The notes beneath the pieces were generated by a model. That model did no database searches and was not told where the DNA came from. It saw only the letters and a list, made by a program, of their open reading frames with translations. From positions 1 to 64,000 of the forward strand of contig PBNW01000002.1 of NCBI GenBank assembly GCA_002723255.1: 64,000 nucleotides of DNA, read 5' to 3'. Made by a program: the position numbers and the translations under genes. Of the stretch, positions 19,268 through 28,070 are shown in pieces. This DNA is from Pelagibacterium sp. (lineage in GTDB: Bacteria; Pseudomonadota; Alphaproteobacteria; Rhizobiales; Devosiaceae). The stretch's first letter is position 1. Each line of letters opens with the position of its first letter.

Positions 19268-20269
19268 ATGAGCGGCGTGCAATTGCGGGAAGTGGCGGCG
19301 GATGAGGACGGGATGCGGCTCGACCGCTGGTTCTCGGTTCATTTTCCCGACCTGAGCTTCGGGCGGCTGCAAAAGCTGCTGCGCTCGGGGCAGGTTCGGG
19401 TCGATAGCGGGCGCGTGGCCACCAATGCGCGGCTGGTCACCGGGCAGACGGTGCGCGTGCCGCCGCTGGGCGATGCGCCTGTTCGCTCGCCGGGCGCGCC
19501 GCGGATCAATCAGAAAGATGCCGATTTCCTGCGCGACCTCATTTTGTATGAGGATGACGAGGTCTATGTGTTCAACAAGCCGCACGGACTTGCCGTGCAG
19601 GGCGGATCGGGCACCAAGCGCCATATCGACGGCATGCTCAAATCGCTGCCCAACAAGAAGGGGGAGCCGCCGCGGCTGGTTCACCGCCTCGACCGGGATA
19701 CGTCAGGGTGCCTGCTGGTGGCCAAGACCCGGGCAGCGGCCAGCCATTTCGGCACGGTGTTCCGTTCGCGCTCGGCGCGCAAGATCTATTGGGCGATCAC
19801 GATTGGCGTTCCCCATCCTCGCCAGGGGCGGATTTCGTGCTTTCTGGCACGGCAATCGACCCAGGATGGCGAGCAGATGGTGGTTGTCGAAAACGGCACC
19901 GAGGGCGCGCAGCATTCAGTGAGCTATTATTCGGTGACCGAGAGCGCGGCCAACCAGTTCGCCTGGGTGACGCTCAAGCCGGTGACCGGGCGCACGCACC
20001 AGTTGCGGGTGCACATGATGGAACTGGGCACGCCCATTCTCGACGATCCGCGCTACAACACGCTGGAAAACTGGAATTTCGAGCGGCCCGAGGAACTGGG
20101 CAACGGGCTGCATCTGCACGCGAGGCGGCTGGCCATTCCGCTGCGCAGCGGCAAGAGGCTCGATATCACGGCGCCGCTGCCGCCGCATATGAAGGCGAGC
20201 TTTGAAACGCTGGGGTTCAATGCCAATCAGTATGATGTGCAGGATGTCGATCCGGAGGACGATGCGTGA
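19268..20269 (+). CDS. RluC/RluD-family 23S rRNA pseudouridine synthase
   Basis: A 333-residue enzyme that isomerises uridines in 23S rRNA. It has an N-terminal S4 domain (MRLDRWFSVHFPDLSFGRLQ, residues 16-35) and the catalytic motif HRLDRDTSGCLLVAKT with the essential Asp, then GRTHQLRVHMMELGTPILDD. Length and domain order fit RluC. Its stop overlaps the start of the HAD gene. GACAGAG precedes ATG 19268. Confidence 0.92.
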   Translation: MSGVQLREVAADEDGMRLDRWFSVHFPDLSFGRLQKLLRSGQVRVDSGRVATNARLVTGQTVRVPPLGDAPVRSPGAPRINQKDADFLRDLILYEDDEVYVFNKPHGLAVQGGSGTKRHIDGMLKSLPNKKGEPPRLVHRLDRDTSGCLLVAKTRAAASHFGTVFRSRSARKIYWAITIGVPHPRQGRISCFLARQSTQDGEQMVVVENGTEGAQHSVSYYSVTESAANQFAWVTLKPVTGRTHQLRVHMMELGTPILDDPRYNTLENWNFERPEELGNGLHLHARRLAIPLRSGKRLDITAPLPPHMKASFETLGFNANQYDVQDVDPEDDA

Positions 20270-20937
20270 TGGCCGAGCCGCGTCTTGTCATGTTCGATAT
20301 GGACGGCACGCTGATCGACTCCGGTTCGATCATTGCCGAGCATATGGCCGCGACGTTCCGCGATCACGGGCTGGACGTGCCTACGGCGGAAATGTCTCAT
20401 TCGATCATCGGTCTGTCGCTGGAAATTGCCATGGAACGGCTGGCGCAATGCGATGCGGAGACAGCCATCCTGATGGCAGGGACCTACCGCCAGCACTACC
20501 GCGCCATGCTGGCCGGAGGTGATCAGCATGAGCCGCTTTATGCAGGGGCGCTGGAGGCGCTGAACCGTTTGCGGGTGCATGAGACCTCGATCCTTGGTAT
20601 TGCCACCGGCAAGGGGCTGAGCGGGGTTAATCGCATTCTGGCGCTGCACGCATTGGCGGATCATTTCGTGACTCTGCAAACCCCCGACCACAATCCGTCG
20701 AAACCTCATCCGGGAATGATCCTGCGGGCTTGCGCGGAGACCGGGATCGATCCCGACTGCACGGTGATGATCGGGGATACGACGTTCGACATGGAGCTGG
20801 GGCGGTCGGCCGGAGCGCGGACCATCGGGGTGAGCTGGGGGTATCACGCCCGCGTTGCGCTCGAAGAGAGTGGTGCCCATATCATCATCGACGATTATGC
20901 CGATCTCGATGACGCTATCGAAAGGGTTTTGAGCTGA
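20269..20937 (+). CDS. HAD-superfamily hydrolase (phosphoglycolate phosphatase-like)
   Basis: A 222-residue HAD phosphatase. Motif I FDMDGTLIDSG (nucleophile Asp first), motif II GIATGKG, motif III SKPHPGM and motif IV IGDTTFDMELGRSAG are complete, with a helical cap between I and II. Substrate unknown; a phosphoglycolate or nucleotide role is family-level guesswork. GGAGG at 20254-20258 fits either GTG 20266 or ATG 20269; I use ATG. It overlaps the upstream pseudouridine synthase stop and the downstream ATP12 start (TGATG). Confidence 0.88.
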   Translation: MAEPRLVMFDMDGTLIDSGSIIAEHMAATFRDHGLDVPTAEMSHSIIGLSLEIAMERLAQCDAETAILMAGTYRQHYRAMLAGGDQHEPLYAGALEALNRLRVHETSILGIATGKGLSGVNRILALHALADHFVTLQTPDHNPSKPHPGMILRACAETGIDPDCTVMIGDTTFDMELGRSAGARTIGVSWGYHARVALEESGAHIIIDDYADLDDAIERVLS

Positions 20938-21710
20938 TGCGCGAATTTCTCGAAGACGCGATCCGGCACCAGGATGCGGGGCAGGGCCGTCATCAGAAGG
21001 ATCTGATCCGCGAGTTGCCCAAGCGCTTTTATAAATCGGTGGACGTTGCCGAGACTGATGGCGTTTTTGCTGTGCTGCTTGACGGGCGCGTGACCAAGAC
21101 GCCGACCGGCAAGCAGGTTGGCGTTGGTCATCCCGATCTTGCAGCGCGCATGCGCGAGGAATGGGATGCGCAGGGCGATCGCATCGATCCCGATATGATG
21201 CCGCATGTCAAACTGATCAATTCGGCCGTCGAAGCGGGCGAGGAATCACGTCCCGCACTGCTTGACGAAGTGGTGAAATATGCGGGCAACGATCTGCTGC
21301 TCTATCGCGCCGACAGCCCGCGCGAGCTTGTCGAAAAGCAGGAGCAGATCTGGGACGATGTGCTGGTGCGGATCGCACGGCATTTTTCGGTGAGCTTCCA
21401 GCCCACAGTCGGGATCATGCATAAGGCGCAATCTGTCGACATGCTGAAAAAGCTCAGAGATGCCATCGAGCCGCTGCACCATGTGCCTGCGACTGCGATG
21501 GTGTCGGTGACGGGGCTCACCGGCTCGGGCCTGCTGGCGGTTGGTCTGCGCGAGCGGCTGGTCGATGCCGATACCGCGTGGACCGCAGCCCATGTTGATG
21601 AGGACTACCAGATTTCGCTGTGGGGCGAGGATTACGAGGCGGCGGCGCGGCGTCGGCAGCGGCGTCTCGAATTTGATGCCGCGGTCAATGTTATCAACCT
21701 GTTAGGCTGA
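20937..21710 (+). CDS. ATP12-family F1-ATPase assembly chaperone
   Basis: A 257-residue homologue of mitochondrial ATP12, which holds the F1 alpha subunit during assembly of ATP synthase; it is typical of alphaproteobacteria. Seen: PKRFYKSVDVAETDGVFAVL, LDGRVTKTPTGKQ and the family signature YAGNDLLLYRADSPRELVEK, then WDDVLVRIARHFSV. It closes the rluC-HAD-ATP12 run. Its last 9 nt overlap the convergent folK end. Confidence 0.93.
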   Translation: MREFLEDAIRHQDAGQGRHQKDLIRELPKRFYKSVDVAETDGVFAVLLDGRVTKTPTGKQVGVGHPDLAARMREEWDAQGDRIDPDMMPHVKLINSAVEAGEESRPALLDEVVKYAGNDLLLYRADSPRELVEKQEQIWDDVLVRIARHFSVSFQPTVGIMHKAQSVDMLKKLRDAIEPLHHVPATAMVSVTGLTGSGLLAVGLRERLVDADTAWTAAHVDEDYQISLWGEDYEAAARRRQRRLEFDAAVNVINLLG

Positions 21711-22148
21711 TTTCCTGCCGGCCTGATTCAGCAGCCAGTCAGCCATATCCGGCGCAATCTCGCGCACTGGACCGAGCACGAAATCGCGCTCATGGGCGTA
21801 AGGATGCGGCAAGGTAAGGCGCTCGGATTCCATCGTCACATCATCGTAGGTGATGACGTCGATATCGATGCTGCGCGGGCCCCATTTCTCAATACGGACG
21901 CGTCCGATCTCGGCTTCGGTGGCAAGGCAGAAGTCGAGAAGCTCGAGCGGGGCCAGGGTGGTTTCGATCAGAACGGCGCCGTTGTGAAACCGGTTCTGAT
22001 CGGTCTTGCCCCAGGGTTCGCTGACGATCAGTTTGCTTTGTTTCAAAAGGAAAATCTGCGGATGGCCAACGATGGCCTCAATGGCTTTGGCGATCTGGTG
22101 CGCGGGCTCGCCAATATTGGCGCCCAGCGCCAGAACGGCGCGGGCCAT
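21702..22148 (-). CDS. folK: 2-amino-4-hydroxy-6-hydroxymethyldihydropteridine pyrophosphokinase
   Basis: HPPK transfers pyrophosphate from ATP to the pterin in folate synthesis. The 148-residue protein starts MARAVLALGANIGEPAHQIA and has the signature WGPRSIDIDVITYDD and LPHPYAHERDFVLGPV. Its ATG overlaps the folB stop (TGATG), making it the last gene of rimO-folP-folB-folK. Confidence 0.95.
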   Translation of the reverse strand: MARAVLALGANIGEPAHQIAKAIEAIVGHPQIFLLKQSKLIVSEPWGKTDQNRFHNGAVLIETTLAPLELLDFCLATEAEIGRVRIEKWGPRSIDIDVITYDDVTMESERLTLPHPYAHERDFVLGPVREIAPDMADWLLNQAGRKSA

Positions 22149-22534
22149 CAGATTTGCTCCCGCGTCCTGACCATTTCGATGGCGGCTTCGCCGGCCACGA
22201 TGGGCAGGGGCGCTTCGGGCTTTCTGACCTTGATGCGGATCCAGTCGAGCTTGTCGAAGCGTTCGAATAGACGCGCCATGATGTGATGGCCGAGCGCCTC
22301 GATGAGCTTGAAACGCCTTTCCTCGAAGGCTTCCTTCACCAGATCGTAGATATGGGCATAGGAAATCGTGGAGGCCACATCATCGGAGCGGGCGGCCTCG
22401 GACATGTCCAGCCCCAGCTCGAGATCGATGCGGAAGCGCTGGCCGAGGGCGTTTTCCTCCATCATGACACCGTGGTAGCCATAAAAGGCCAGCCCGGCCA
22501 GAATGATGCGGTCGCGATCGGCAAAGCTGTCCAT
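22148..22534 (-). CDS. folB: Dihydroneopterin aldolase
   Basis: Cleaves dihydroneopterin to hydroxymethyl-dihydropterin and glycolaldehyde, the step before FolK. At 128 residues it has typical length, with LAGLAFYGYHGVMMEENALG (active-site Tyr and Glu region) and SYAHIYDLVKEAFEERRFKL, then EALGHHIMARLFERF. ATG 22534 is preferred because GGAGG lies about 10 nt before it; a GTG at 22543 overlaps the folP stop and is a possible alternative. Confidence 0.94.
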   Translation of the reverse strand: MDSFADRDRIILAGLAFYGYHGVMMEENALGQRFRIDLELGLDMSEAARSDDVASTISYAHIYDLVKEAFEERRFKLIEALGHHIMARLFERFDKLDWIRIKVRKPEAPLPIVAGEAAIEMVRTREQI

Positions 22535-22539
22535 GGGAC

Positions 22540-23391
22540 TCACCCCTCCAGTTGCGGCGGACCATAGAGCGTGGCGGCAGCCACGCGCAAGGCGTCGCGA
22601 TTGGCACGCACGTCATGGACGCGGAAAATGTGCCCGCCCTTTAGATAGCCCAGCACAGAGGTTGCGATGGTGCCCGAAACGCGCTCCTTGGGCGGCACAT
22701 CGAGTAGATTGCCGATCATGCGTTTGCGGGAGGTCCCAACCAGCAAGGGAAAGCCGAGCGCGTGCAATTCATCGAGGCGGTTGAGGAGTTCGTAATTCTC
22801 GGCAAAGGATTTCGCAAAGCCAAAACCCGGATCGAGAATGATTGCGTCTCTTGCGATACCTGCCTTGAGCGCGATGTCCACTGACCGTGACAGCCAGCGC
22901 TTCATTTCATCGATCAGGTCGCGCGCGGTATCACGCCCGGTGTCCCAGTGCATGGCGATGATTGGCGCGCGGTGATGGGCGGCTACGTCGGCGATTTCCG
23001 GATCGCGCTGCAGGCCTTGGACATCATTGATGATTTTGGCGCCCGCCTGGACCGCCTGATCTGCCACCAGGGCCTTGTAGGTGTCGATGGAGATCGGGGC
23101 TTCAAAACCGCGCTCCGCAAGGGCGTCGAGCAAGGGCATGACCCTGTCGAGTTCGTCCTGTACGCTCACTTCTTCAGAGCCCGGCCGGGTGCTTTCGCCG
23201 CCGATATCGATGATATCGGCGCCTTCGGCAGCGAGGTCTTCGGCATGGGAGATGGCCGCGTCGCGGGCGAAGAAATCGCCGCCATCGGAAAAGCTGTCGG
23301 GGGTTACGTTCAAAATGCCCATGACGAGAGGCGTGCGGCCCAGTTTCAGCGGGCCGCCAGCCATCGGGACGTCATAGGCGCGGTGGGTCAC
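22540..23391 (-). CDS. folP: Dihydropteroate synthase
   Basis: Joins p-aminobenzoate to the pterin pyrophosphate; the sulfonamide target. Motifs [58 protein letters not shown] and [11 protein letters not shown] are complete in 283 residues. The start is GTG 23391, overlapping the rimO stop (GTGA); ATG 23364 is the only near alternative and has no ribosome site. Confidence 0.96.
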   Translation of the reverse strand: MTHRAYDVPMAGGPLKLGRTPLVMGILNVTPDSFSDGGDFFARDAAISHAEDLAAEGADIIDIGGESTRPGSEEVSVQDELDRVMPLLDALAERGFEAPISIDTYKALVADQAVQAGAKIINDVQGLQRDPEIADVAAHHRAPIIAMHWDTGRDTARDLIDEMKRWLSRSVDIALKAGIARDAIILDPGFGFAKSFAENYELLNRLDELHALGFPLLVGTSRKRMIGNLLDVPPKERVSGTIATSVLGYLKGGHIFRVHDVRANRDALRVAAATLYGPPQLEG

Positions 23392-24740
23392 TGCGCCGAA
23401 CCAGCCGGGACCGCATAGAGGTCGTATTCGTCGGAATCAACGACTGTCACCGAGATCATGTCGCCGGGCTTGATACCTGAGGCGTTCTCGACGATGACAT
23501 TGCCGTCGATCTCCGGAGCATCCCATTGCGAACGGGCAATCACGCGCTGCTCTTCGGGTTCGACGTCATCGACAAGCACGTCGATGGTGCGACCGACGCG
23601 GGACGCCAGCCGTTCGGCGGAAACCTCCTGCAGGGCTTCCATGAGGCGTCCATAGCGTTCCTGCTTGAGCTCATCGGGGATTTCATCGAGGCCCAGATCG
23701 TTGGCGCGGGCGCCGGTGACCGGCTCGTAGGGGAACGCCCCGGCGCGGTCGATCTTGGTCTCGTGGACCCAATCGAGCAGCATCTGGAAGTCCTCTTCCG
23801 TCTCGCCGGGGAAGCCGACGATGAAGGTCGAGCGGATGGCGAGGTCGGGGCAGGCTTCGCGCCATTTGCGGATGCGGTCGGCGGTCTTTTCTTGATTGGC
23901 CGGGCGCCGCATGGATTTGAGAACCTGCGGGCTGGCGTGCTGGAAGGGGATGTCGAGATAGGGCAGGATCACCCCGTCGGCCATTAGCGGAATGACGTTA
24001 TCGACGTGGGGGTAGGGATAGACGTAGTGCATCCGAACCCAGGCGCCGAGCTTGCCCATTTCCTCGGCCAGCGTCTGGAACCGCGCTTCGACCTGACGTC
24101 CGCGATAGGGGGACGTGGCGTATTTGATGTCCACGCCATAGGCCGAGGTGTCCTGGGAGATGACCATGATCTCCTTGACGCCCGCCTTGACCAGCCGCTC
24201 GGCTTCATAAAGCACGGAGGCGATGGGGCGCGAGACGAGATCGCCTCGTATCGACGGGATGATGCAGAAGGTGCAGCGGTTGTTGCAGCCTTCGGAAATC
24301 TTGAGATAGGCGTAGTGGCGCGGGGTGAGCCGCAGACCCTGTTCGGGGACGAGATCGACAAAGGCGTTGGGCACCGGGGGCACAGCCTGATGGACCGCGT
24401 CGACGACCGCTTCATACTGGTGGGCGCCCGAGACGGCCAGGACGCCCGGATGGGTCTTGCGGATCAACTCTTCCTCGCCGCCGAGACAGCCAGTGACGAT
24501 GACGCGGCCGTTTTCCGAAATCGCCTCACCGATGGCGTCGAGGCTTTCAGCCTTGGCGCTGTCGAGAAAGCCGCAGGTGTTGACGATGACGACATCGGCG
24601 CCCTCATAGGAGGGTGAAAAGCTGTAGCCTTGCGCACGCAGGGTCGTCAGGATGCGCTCGGAATCGACGAGGGCCTTGGGGCAGCCGAGGCTGACGAGGC
24701 CGATCTTTGGGGCGTTTTGTGTTGGTGTTGGCGCGCTCAT
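23388..24740 (-). CDS. rimO: Ribosomal protein S12 methylthiotransferase RimO
   Basis: A radical SAM enzyme that methylthiolates the conserved Asp of ribosomal protein S12. Order: UPF0004 domain with [12 protein letters not shown] and [12 protein letters not shown], a third cysteine in VTGCLGGEE; radical SAM motif [16 protein letters not shown]-terminal TRAM domain. ATG 24740 ([19 protein letters not shown]) gives 450 residues with AAGGA upstream; a longer frame upstream has no homology-like content. It leads the folP-folB-folK genes with a 4-nt overlap. Confidence 0.96.
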   Translation of the reverse strand: MSAPTPTQNAPKIGLVSLGCPKALVDSERILTTLRAQGYSFSPSYEGADVVIVNTCGFLDSAKAESLDAIGEAISENGRVIVTGCLGGEEELIRKTHPGVLAVSGAHQYEAVVDAVHQAVPPVPNAFVDLVPEQGLRLTPRHYAYLKISEGCNNRCTFCIIPSIRGDLVSRPIASVLYEAERLVKAGVKEIMVISQDTSAYGVDIKYATSPYRGRQVEARFQTLAEEMGKLGAWVRMHYVYPYPHVDNVIPLMADGVILPYLDIPFQHASPQVLKSMRRPANQEKTADRIRKWREACPDLAIRSTFIVGFPGETEEDFQMLLDWVHETKIDRAGAFPYEPVTGARANDLGLDEIPDELKQERYGRLMEALQEVSAERLASRVGRTIDVLVDDVEPEEQRVIARSQWDAPEIDGNVIVENASGIKPGDMISVTVVDSDEYDLYAVPAGSAQ

Positions 24741-24836
24741 GGGCGTCCGCTGGTCCTTGAAAAGGCGAGATTGCCGAAGGTGCCGGGCCAAGCGGGCCGG
24801 CGCCATGGGATATGAAACTCGCATGAATTTGCGCGT

Positions 24837-24877
24837 GTCATATCGGAAAGTGCGCAAAGGTCAATCTTTGCGCACTT
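24837..24877 (-). promoter_or_regulatory. Predicted rimO promoter [12 protein letters not shown] a 12-bp perfect inverted repeat
   Basis: On the minus strand TTGACC (24864-24859) and TATGAC (24842-24837) are spaced 16 nt, about 95 nt before the rimO start. AAGTGCGCAAAG (24848-24859) and CTTTGCGCACTT (24866-24877) form a perfect inverted repeat centred on the -35 box, suggesting an operator. The same repeat could instead be the transcription terminator of the DUF4282 gene that ends at 24915. Confidence 0.4.
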
Positions 24878-24914
24878 CATAGCTGCGTTGATGTCAGGGC
24901 GCAGCGCCCGGATT

Positions 24915-25430
24915 TCAAGCTTTGGGCGCCGGTTTTGCCCGGCTTGGACGCCGTTTGGCCGCGGGCTTGGGGGCGTCGGCATCCGGCATCGCTGCTGGCT
25001 CCTCGGCAACCGGCGTTGCCGGTGGCGTGGGGGCAACCGGAGCGGGTGCCACCGGCTCGACCGGGTCGGGCTCCTGATCGGCCAGGTCCTCGATCGCCTC
25101 GCGAACGTCATCGATCAGCGAAGCGCCCAAATGTTCGGGCTCATAGGTTTCGGCCTCTGCGCTGTTGGCGCGGAAGAAAACGATGACGGCTTCGCACACA
25201 ATGCGCAACGCTACGAAAGCCAAAAGCCCGAAGACGACGATTTCGAGCAGGCCCCACAGCCCGTTGCCAAAGCCGAACCGGAAGCTCGAAAAGAAGTGAT
25301 TGACCGCCCACAGCGCAATGCCCGCCAGGCCAAGCATATAGAGGATCGTCACAAGGCGTGGCGAGATGATCCGGCCCAGATTGAACAGGACACTGCCCGT
25401 TGCGAGCTTTCGCAGGTCGTCGAAGCGCAT
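24915..25430 (-). CDS. DUF4282-type two-helix membrane protein with Pro/Ala-rich tail
   Basis: A 171-residue protein starting MRFDDLRKLATGSVLFNLGR, with two hydrophobic segments (about 25-45 and 62-85: LVTILYMLGLAGIALWAV and GLLEIVVFGLLAFVALRIV). The last 60 residues are Pro/Ala-rich, ending in a basic KRRPSRAKPAPKA, probably an extended cytosolic tail. The core resembles the DUF4282 family; function unknown. ATG 25430 follows GGGGAC. It lies between lipB and rimO on the same strand. Confidence 0.7.
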   Translation of the reverse strand: MRFDDLRKLATGSVLFNLGRIISPRLVTILYMLGLAGIALWAVNHFFSSFRFGFGNGLWGLLEIVVFGLLAFVALRIVCEAVIVFFRANSAEAETYEPEHLGASLIDDVREAIEDLADQEPDPVEPVAPAPVAPTPPATPVAEEPAAMPDADAPKPAAKRRPSRAKPAPKA

Positions 25431-25485
25431 TTTTTGTCCCCTTGCACCCAAATCGGGTGAACTGAATCGGGTCACCTTGTCGCGA

Positions 25486-26220
25486 TCACAGCGCAGAGGC
25501 AAGCCTTGCCGGCCCGAAGTGCGTTTCAAAGCGTGATTTGAGGACCGAATCCACCTCGGCCATCGAAACGATCTGCCCCAGATCCTCAAAGCTCGTGACT
25601 CCGTGCTGGCTAACGCCGCACGGCACGATGCCGGAATAATGATCGAGATCAGGGCTGATGTTGAGCGATATACCGTGGAAGCTGACCCAGCGGGAAACCC
25701 GTACGCCGATGGCGGCAATCTTGTCTTCAACGAATGGGCCTTTGTCGGGGCGCTTGACCCAGACGCCGATACGCCCTTCGCGTTTTTCGCCCTTGATATT
25801 GAAGGCCGCCAGAGTGTCGATCACCCAGTTTTCAAGCCCGGCCACCAGGCATCGGATGTCCCGTCCGCGCTCGCGAAGGTCGAGCATCACATAGGCGACC
25901 CGCTGGCCGGGGCCGTGATAGGTGAATTGTCCACCCCGCCCCGCCTCGAACACGGGAAAACGGTCGGGTATTAAAAGGTCCTCGGTTTTGGCGGAGGTGC
26001 CGGCGGTATAAAGGGGAGGGTGCTCGACCAGCCATATGGCTTCGGACGCCTCACCGGCTGCAATCGCGCGGGCGCGGCCTTCCATTGCCGCAAGAGCATC
26101 GGGGGATTCCACCTGCGACTCGGCAATGATCCAGTTGGCCGGAATTCCGTCGGTCCGTTTGAGCTTGGGCGCGCTCGCACAAATGTTCATCTGGTCAGTC
26201 TTTAACGCTTCACTAACCAT
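25486..26220 (-). CDS. lipB: Octanoyl-[acyl carrier protein]:protein N-octanoyltransferase
   Basis: Transfers the octanoyl group from ACP to lipoyl domains, first step of lipoate assembly. Motifs: [32 protein letters not shown], the catalytic Lys in [17 protein letters not shown] and the acyl-carrying Cys in [11 protein letters not shown]. Length is 244 residues from ATG 26220 (GAGG upstream); ATG 26190 would trim ten residues. Transcribed away from the orphan fliN-like gene. Confidence 0.95.
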   Translation of the reverse strand: MVSEALKTDQMNICASAPKLKRTDGIPANWIIAESQVESPDALAAMEGRARAIAAGEASEAIWLVEHPPLYTAGTSAKTEDLLIPDRFPVFEAGRGGQFTYHGPGQRVAYVMLDLRERGRDIRCLVAGLENWVIDTLAAFNIKGEKREGRIGVWVKRPDKGPFVEDKIAAIGVRVSRWVSFHGISLNISPDLDHYSGIVPCGVSQHGVTSFEDLGQIVSMAEVDSVLKSRFETHFGPARLASAL

Positions 26221-26300
26221 GACGCCTCAATGTCGAAGCCGACGCGCGGGGAAAGCCGATTCTCGCCGTATGATTTGCATCTGGCGGTCCGGATTTTTTG

Positions 26301-26534
26301 ATGAATACGCTTGAAACCATCGAAATCGATGTCTCCGTGGAACTGGGGGCGGCCGTCCTGCCGGTCCATCACCTGCTGCGCATGGGGCGCGGCGCGGTGA
26401 TCGAACTCGATGCCTTCGAGAACGACGCCATGCGTATCTATGCCAACAACACGCTGATCGCAAAGGGCGAGGTTCAGGTCGACGAGGGACAGCTTAATGT
26501 GGTGGTCACCGAGAAGGTCATCAAGCCCGCCTGA
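26301..26534 (+). CDS. Orphan FliN-like SpoA-domain protein
   Basis: A 77-residue protein made of one SpoA (FliMN C-terminal) domain: VSVELGAAVLPVHHLLRMGR, GAVIELDAFENDAMRIYANN and TLIAKGEVQVDEGQLNVVVT align with the FliN core. FliN forms the flagellar C-ring with FliM. No other flagellar gene is in the window and the N-terminal FliN extension is missing, so this may be a solitary paralogue. ATG 26301 follows a weak site. Confidence 0.8.
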   Translation: MNTLETIEIDVSVELGAAVLPVHHLLRMGRGAVIELDAFENDAMRIYANNTLIAKGEVQVDEGQLNVVVTEKVIKPA

Positions 26535-26538
26535 CGCC

Positions 26539-26645
26539 CGGAGCATTTTTTGCTTTTGTCTGAATCGCTCAAACTGCCCTGAGCCTTTGTTTGTCGCGCT
26601 TCCGAACCGGATAGGTGGCTTCCACTTATGCTGGAACCGCTTCAG
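26539..26645. repeat. Candidate dispersed palindromic intergenic repeat, copy 1
   Basis: This non-coding stretch runs from GGAGCATTTTTTGC to GCTGGAACCGCTTCAG and contains GAATCGCTCAAA and TTCCGAACCGGATAGGTGG. The layout (GAGCA... start, ...GGAAnCGCTnnAG end, internal imperfect palindrome) resembles the short intergenic repeats scattered through Hyphomicrobiales genomes. With one copy of this type in view it cannot be proven to be repeated. Confidence 0.4.
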
Positions 26646-26749
26646 CGCAAAACTTTATTCCCAAACGGCGAAATAGCCCTTGAGGGACACCAAACCATTT
26701 GCTACATGCAGCCTCGCTTCGCCCGAGGGTGCAGCATTCCCCAGACAGT

Positions 26750-26836
26750 GCGGTCGTGGCGGAATTGGTAGACGCGCAGCGTTGAGGTCGCTGTGGGGTA
26801 ACTCCCGTGGAAGTTCGAGTCTTCTCGACCGCACCA
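26750..26836 (+). tRNA. tRNA-Leu (anticodon GAG)
   Basis: An 87-nt class II tRNA. Acceptor GCGGTCG pairs with CGACCGC, followed by discriminator A and an encoded CCA. The D-arm is GGCGGAATTGGTAGACGCG, the anticodon loop TTGAGGT gives GAG, the long variable arm is CTGTGGGGTAACTCCCGTGG and the T-loop is TTCGAGT. It reads CUC/CUU leucine codons. No other tRNA is in the window. Confidence 0.95.
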
Positions 26837-26879
26837 TCTCTGGCCCAGGGGCCATTTTCATTACATTACGCCGGTCATC

Positions 26880-26971
26880 CTGGAGCGCGTCCCAGCAAAA
26901 GCATGTCCTCGACGCGATCGGGGATGGAAACGGTCTTGCGGTTCGGACGCGCGACAAAACAACGGCTCTAG
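26880..26971. repeat. Candidate palindromic intergenic repeat, copy 2, reaching a stop codon
   Basis: Ends CTGGAGC (26880-26886) and GCTCTAG (26965-26971) form an imperfect terminal inverted repeat; the inside (GCATGTCCTCGACGCGATCG, GGATGGAAACGGTC) looks like known Hyphomicrobiales short repeats. The TAG stop of the KGG-protein gene on the minus strand lies within the right end, so the element abuts or created the gene's end. Confidence 0.45.
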
Positions 26972-27279
26972 TGGGCGTGCTCGGCGTTCTTCTTGCGGGT
27001 TTCCGCCGCCTTCTTGGCTGAGGCGGAACGTTCGCTGGCCGGACGATTTGCGCTGGCTTCGCCGCCTTTTTTTCCGCCCTTGCGGGCAGCTTCGTGAGTG
27101 TCCTTGTGTCCTCGGCCCGAGCCCGACTTGTTGCCGCCGCCCGATTCCTTGTTGACGGTTGCCCAGGCGCGCCGCTCGGCTTCATCCTCGGAAACGCCGC
27201 GGTCTTCGTAACCTTCGGCGATGTGATCGGCCTTGCGTTCCTGTTTGTCGGTGTATTTGGATTTATCTCCGCGTGGCAT
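26968..27279 (-). CDS. Small KGG-motif protein (often annotated plasmid stabilisation)
   Basis: A 103-residue, highly charged protein starting MPRGDKSKYTDKQERKADHI. It has RGVSEDEAERRAWATVNKES, a Gly-rich link and a C-terminal ARKGGKKGGEASANRPASER, a KGG-type stress-protein repeat, then KKAAETRKKNAEHAH. Homologues carry the name plasmid stabilisation protein without evidence; a stress-associated, disordered DNA-interacting protein seems more likely. ATG 27279 has AAGGAG at good distance; ATG 27285 is possible. Its stop is inside a repeat. Confidence 0.8.
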   Translation of the reverse strand: MPRGDKSKYTDKQERKADHIAEGYEDRGVSEDEAERRAWATVNKESGGGNKSGSGRGHKDTHEAARKGGKKGGEASANRPASERSASAKKAAETRKKNAEHAH

Positions 27280-27619
27280 GGCCATGTCTCCTTGTTCACG
27301 TCTGTCGCTCAAAGGCGTTGGGCGGGCCAAGGGTTCCGGATCCGCCTCACAGATCATAAGGGCGTCAGAGGTGTTTTTGCATGTCTGCCGCGCTTCGATC
27401 ACCTGGAACTGGAGGTTGGGTCGGAGGCTCGGGGCCGTACCGGCAAAATCGGTGCATGCTCGGTCGGATGGGTCCGAAATGCCCGAATTCCGGCAATCTA
27501 TCGCCGATCACATTCTCGTCATCATCGTCCAAGAGGGTTGCGGGATTGGGTTTGCGAAAGCCCGACAAATTGAGTTCGTCTCCGAGAGGCGTTCCACACC
27601 GAACGGAAAAGGACACAAA
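27280..27619. other. 340-nt intergenic region without recognised gene
   Basis: This divergent region separates the KGG gene (minus) from the DUF4168 gene (plus). ORFs crossing it have no family resemblance. On the minus strand a GGAAC occurs before the KGG gene, but no CGTT follows at 16-17 nt. I see no tRNA, terminator or strong promoter. Confidence 0.5.
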
Positions 27620-28030
27620 ATGGGTATTCGAAACACCATGACCGCACTGACCGCCAGCGTCATATTCGCAGCAAGCGCAGGCGGTGCGGTTCTGGCTCAG
27701 GACGCCGCACCGGCAACTCCTGAGCAGCCCCCCATGGCGGCGCCTGCCACTGATTTTGACCAAGGTCAGATTGAGTCATTCGCGGTCGCTTACGTTCAAA
27801 TCATGGATATCGGCATGCAGGCGGAACAGCAGCTGCAAAGCGCCGAGACCGACGACGACCGGGCAGTAATCCAGATGATGGCCCAGGAGCAAATGGCGAG
27901 CACAGTTGAAAGCACCGATGGCATTTCGGTCGATGAGTACAACGCCATTCTGACCGCGGCACAGGCCGATCCGGTATTTGCCGAAGAAGTCGGGGGCGCC
28001 ATCGAGGCGATTGTCCAGCCGGCGAACTGA
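27620..28030 (+). CDS. Exported DUF4168-family protein
   Basis: A 136-residue secreted protein. The signal peptide is MGIRNTMTALTASVIFAASA followed by GGAVLAQ with cleavage after LAQ; the mature part has a Pro/Ala linker and the DUF4168 core DFDQGQIESFAVAYVQIMDI, with DGISVDEYNAILTAAQADP. Function unknown; probably periplasmic. ATG 27620 follows AAAAGGA. It is likely co-transcribed with the small lipoprotein 40 nt downstream. Confidence 0.82.
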   Translation: MGIRNTMTALTASVIFAASAGGAVLAQDAAPATPEQPPMAAPATDFDQGQIESFAVAYVQIMDIGMQAEQQLQSAETDDDRAVIQMMAQEQMASTVESTDGISVDEYNAILTAAQADPVFAEEVGGAIEAIVQPAN

Positions 28031-28070
28031 CCATCCCAATCAACCGTGCATTAAACAGGGAGAGACAAAA

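Noticed and set aside
27280-27340. EcfG promoter for the KGG-motif gene
   Set aside because: GGAAC is present on the minus strand, but no CGTT follows at 16-17 nt.
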